Assembly (NCBI GenBank): GCA_902478455.1
Contig: CABSLJ010000115.1
Coordinates: forward strand, 1 to 8,248
DNA: 8,248 nt
Direction of reading: 5' to 3'
From: an uncultured Oscillospiraceae bacterium
Lineage (GTDB): Bacteria; Bacillota; Clostridia; Oscillospirales; Acutalibacteraceae
In this document: piece after piece, positions 5,985-8,248 of the stretch
Layout of the letters: each line of letters opens with the position of its first letter
Position numbering within the stretch: the stretch's first letter is position 1
The notes under the pieces: generated by a model
What the model saw: only the letters and a program-made list of their open reading frames with translations
What the model was told of the DNA's origin: nothing
Databases searched by the model: none
Position numbers and translations under genes: made by a program

Positions 5985-6011
5985 TTAGCACTCACGCAGA
6001 TAGAGTGCTAA
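5985..6011 (+). promoter_or_regulatory. CIRCE operator (HrcA binding site) of htpG
   Basis: The inverted repeat TTAGCACTC, nine spacer bases, GAGTGCTAA matches the CIRCE consensus at all 18 arm positions. CIRCE is bound by the heat-shock repressor HrcA, which depends on GroEL for activity. It sits just after the htpG -10 and 34 bases before the start codon, so HrcA would block initiation, and the transcribed repeat could also form a hairpin in the mRNA leader. Confidence 0.97.
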
Positions 6012-6045
6012 GCTTTTTATCCGGAAGGAAAGGACGGACCAAAAC

Positions 6046-7929
6046 ATGGCCAAAAAGCAGTTTAAAGCGGAATCCAAACGTCTTTTGGACCTCATGATCA
6101 ATTCCATCTATACCCACAAGGAGATCTTCCTGCGCGAGCTGATCTCCAACGCCTCCGACGCGAGCGACAAGCGCTATTTCGGCGCCATGGCGCAGGGGGA
6201 AACGGGTCTCTCCCGCGACGATCTCCCCATCCTGCTCCAGCCCGACAAAGAAGCCCGCACCCTGACCCTCTCCGACCGCGGCTGCGGCATGACCAAAGAG
6301 GAGCTTGAGCAGAATCTCGGCACCATCGCCCACAGCGGCTCGCTCGAATTTAAAAGGGAAAACGCCGAGGCCGAAGACATCGACATCATCGGCCAGTTCG
6401 GCGTGGGCTTTTACTCGGCCTTCATGGTGGCCGAGAAGGTGACCGTCTCCACCCGCTCCCAGGCAGACGGCAGCGCATGGAAATGGGAGTCGGCCGGCGC
6501 GGACGGATACACCATCACCCCCTGTGACAAGGACACCCCCGGCACCGACATCGTCCTCACCCTCAAGCCGGACGCCGAGGAGGAGCACTACAGCGAATTT
6601 CTCGACGAATACCGCATCAAGGGACTCGTCAAGAAGTATTCCGACTACATCCGCTACCCCATCCGCATGGAGGTCACTCATTCCCGCAAAAAAGAGGGCA
6701 GTCCTGACGACAAGCCGGAATTTGAAAGCTATAAGGAGCTCGAAACCCTCAACAGCATGATTCCCATCTGGAAAAAGGGAAAAAGCGAGGTAAAAGCCGA
6801 GGATTACAACGCCTTTTATAAAGAGAAGTTCTTTGATTTTGAGGACCCGCTACGGGTGATTCACTCCTCCACTGAGGGCGCGGCCACCTATGACGCCCTC
6901 CTCTTTATCCCCGCTCACGCCCCCTACAATTATTACAGCAAGGAATATGAAAAGGGACTGCAGCTCTACGCCTCGGGCGTGCTCATCATGGACAAGTGCG
7001 CCGACCTGCTGCCCGACTATTTCAGCTTTGTGCGCGGTCTGGTCGATTCCCAGGACCTCTCTCTCAACATCTCGCGCGAAATGCTCCAGCATGACCGCCA
7101 GCTCCGGCTGATCGCCGAGCGTCTGGAAAAAAAGATCAAATCGGAGCTTGTCTCCATGCGGGACAACGACCGTGAAAAGTACGAGACCTTCTTTGGTTCC
7201 TTCGGCCTGCAGCTGAAATACGGCGTCTACAGCGATTACGGCCGCCACAAGGAGCTGCTGAGCGATCTGCTGCTCTACAGGAGCTCCTCCGAGCAGAAGC
7301 TGGTCTCTCTTTCGGAATACGTCTCCCGCATGAAGGAAGGGCAGGACAAAATCTACTATGCCTGCGGGGACAATGAAACACGCCTTTCCCGCCTGCCGCA
7401 GGCCGAGCGCCTGACCGAAAAGGGCTATGAGATTCTCTTCATGACCGACGACATCGACGAATTCGCCGTCAAGGCCATGCGCGATTACGACGGCAAGGCC
7501 TTCTGCAGCGTGGCCGAAGCCGAGGTGGAAACCGAGGAGGAAAAGGAGGAAATCAAAAAGCAGGCCGACGACAACCGCGCCCTCTTCGACTTCCTCAAGG
7601 AAACCCTGGGCGACCGCGTCAAGGAGGTCCGCCCCACCGGACGGCTCAAGAGCTTCCCCGCCTGCCTGACCACTGAAGGCGGCATCTCTCTGGAAATGGA
7701 GAAGGTGCTCAATTCCATGCCGACCGGCGAAGCGGTCAAGGCCGAGCGTGTGCTTGAAATCAACGCCTCTCATCCGGTCTTTGAGAAGCTCAAAGCCCTG
7801 TTTGAGACCGACCGGGACAAGGCCAAGACCTACGCCGAAATTCTCTACAACCAGGCCCTGCTGATCGAGGGCCTGCCCGTCGAGGACCCGGTGGCCTATG
7901 CCAACCTCGTCTGCGAGCTGATGCAGTAA
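6046..7929 (+). CDS. htpG: Molecular chaperone HtpG (bacterial Hsp90)
   Basis: Cytosolic ATP-dependent chaperone that works as a homodimer in protein folding and stress tolerance. The 627 residues match the usual bacterial length. The N-terminal GHKL ATPase domain (about 1-215) shows FLRELISNASDA with the catalytic Glu31 and Mg-binding Asn35, the nucleotide-binding DxGxG motif as D77-R-G-C-G81, and the lid and glycine-rich segment IGQFGVGFYSAF (115-126). The middle domain (about 225-500) carries NISREMLQ (341-348) with the ATP-contacting Arg344. The C-terminal dimerisation domain ends YNQALLIEGLPVEDP...ELMQ. No truncation or frameshift is visible. Arg78 replaces the Asn usual in DNGxGM. The start MAKKQFKAESKRLLDLM agrees with homologues; the purine-rich ribosome binding region GGAAGGAAAGGA lies a little far from the ATG. 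Regulation by HrcA is indicated by the perfect CIRCE element just upstream. Confidence 0.98.
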   Translation: MAKKQFKAESKRLLDLMINSIYTHKEIFLRELISNASDASDKRYFGAMAQGETGLSRDDLPILLQPDKEARTLTLSDRGCGMTKEELEQNLGTIAHSGSLEFKRENAEAEDIDIIGQFGVGFYSAFMVAEKVTVSTRSQADGSAWKWESAGADGYTITPCDKDTPGTDIVLTLKPDAEEEHYSEFLDEYRIKGLVKKYSDYIRYPIRMEVTHSRKKEGSPDDKPEFESYKELETLNSMIPIWKKGKSEVKAEDYNAFYKEKFFDFEDPLRVIHSSTEGAATYDALLFIPAHAPYNYYSKEYEKGLQLYASGVLIMDKCADLLPDYFSFVRGLVDSQDLSLNISREMLQHDRQLRLIAERLEKKIKSELVSMRDNDREKYETFFGSFGLQLKYGVYSDYGRHKELLSDLLLYRSSSEQKLVSLSEYVSRMKEGQDKIYYACGDNETRLSRLPQAERLTEKGYEILFMTDDIDEFAVKAMRDYDGKAFCSVAEAEVETEEEKEEIKKQADDNRALFDFLKETLGDRVKEVRPTGRLKSFPACLTTEGGISLEMEKVLNSMPTGEAVKAERVLEINASHPVFEKLKALFETDRDKAKTYAEILYNQALLIEGLPVEDPVAYANLVCELMQ

Positions 7930-7970
7930 AGAAGTCCATTTTCACCGGAAAAGTCTCCACCGAAAAAGAG

Positions 7971-8013
7971 AACGCGCCCGGCACGGTGTAAACCGCTGTG
8001 TCGGGCGCGTTTT
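7971..8013 (+). terminator. Terminator of htpG
   Basis: Ten-base perfect arms AACGCGCCCG (7971-7980) and CGGGCGCGTT (8002-8011), extended inward through a G-T pair and CAC/GTG, with a T run at 8010-8013. It starts about 40 bases after the htpG stop codon. Confidence 0.9.
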
Positions 8014-8038
8014 CCATATTCATTTCCTGCCGCAGCCG

Positions 8039-8073
8039 ACGCCATCCGCCCATTTCAGGGGATGGCGTTTTTT
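8039..8073 (+). terminator. Second terminator downstream of htpG
   Basis: Nine-bp arms ACGCCATCC (8039-8047) and GGATGGCGT (8060-8068) close a 12-base loop, followed by six T residues (8068-8073). No gene lies between it and the first terminator, so it looks like a backup stop that insulates the recombinase gene. Confidence 0.88.
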
Positions 8074-8166
8074 GTCTCCCGATTCGATGCCTGCTAAAAA
8101 GCTATTTTACTGTATTCTATAAAAGACAACATCCAGGGGAAGAATTTGAATCAGGAGGTAATCAAC

Positions 8167-8248
8167 ATGCAGGAATACGCCTATGTAAGAGTTTCCACAA
8201 AAGATCAGAACGAAGACCGGCAGCTGCTGGCTTTGGAACCATTTCATC
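8167..8248 (+). CDS. Serine recombinase (resolvase/invertase family), 5' end only
   Basis: The first 27 codons of a gene cut by the window edge. The protein begins MQEYAYVRVSTKDQNEDRQL, the unmistakable N-terminus of the serine recombinase catalytic domain (resolvase domain, PF00239). YVRVST places Arg8 and the nucleophile Ser10 at the same positions as in gamma-delta resolvase, and the downstream Q-x-x-x-R-Q segment is also typical. These enzymes cut and rejoin DNA through a phosphoserine link. AGGAGG (8153-8158) lies eight bases before the ATG. No clear promoter is seen. Whether it is a short resolvase/invertase or a large integrase cannot be told; the direct start at the catalytic domain fits either. 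No recombination site is recognisable upstream. Confidence 0.9.
   Translation, partial: MQEYAYVRVSTKDQNEDRQLLALEPFH

Noticed and set aside
5985..6011. CIRCE repeat considered as a terminator or a mobile-element end
   Set aside because: The arms match the HrcA operator exactly and lie at the promoter of a heat-shock chaperone, so the operator explanation is sufficient.
6850..7773. Long open frame antisense to htpG
   Set aside because: A shadow of codon bias in htpG; no start signal or promoter and no recognisable domain.
8099..8124. AT-rich stretch containing TATAAA before the recombinase, considered as its promoter
   Set aside because: No acceptable -35 hexamer at 16-18 bp spacing could be found, so it was not listed as a promoter.

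Overview
The window looks like chromosomal sequence from a GC-rich member of the Firmicutes, probably a Clostridia/Oscillospiraceae-type gut anaerobe. The evidence is strong AGGAGG-type ribosome binding sites, GTG and TTG starts, sigma-A-like promoters with 16-17 bp spacing, Rho-independent terminators, a perfect CIRCE operator (the HrcA repressor site), and a lipoprotein with a typical lipobox. The taxonomic placement is an inference from style and protein families, not from a marker gene.

Layout. The left half is a series of minus-strand, apparently single-gene units. 36-1463 is an FAD-dependent dehydrogenase of the COG2509 type with a near-ideal promoter. 1750-2364 is a GNAT-type acetyltransferase in a visibly AT-rich islet, with a TTG start. 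2553-3071 is a small secreted lipoprotein of unknown function, with its own promoter and terminator. 3181-3825 is a membrane protein with an N-terminal zinc ribbon, two transmembrane helices and a bacterial PH-like domain. A roughly 320-base divergent promoter region then separates this from the plus-strand half. 4150-5721 is a DUF4091/GH123-like putative glycosidase, followed by a strong terminator. 6046-7929 is htpG (Hsp90), driven by a promoter whose start region carries a perfect CIRCE element, followed by two successive terminators. At the right edge the first 27 codons of a serine recombinase (resolvase family) begin at 8167.

How the genes relate. Nearly every gene has its own promoter or terminator, so this is a set of monocistronic units rather than one operon or pathway, and no shared function can be shown. 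The best-supported regulatory statement is that htpG is under HrcA/CIRCE heat-shock control. The AT-rich acetyltransferase islet and the recombinase at the right edge are the two places that suggest gene gain or mobile DNA. I see no CRISPR array, tRNA, rRNA, insertion sequence or defence system, and I do not find convincing evidence of a new multi-gene system. The least characterised items are the DUF4091 protein, the zinc ribbon-PH membrane protein and the lipoprotein.
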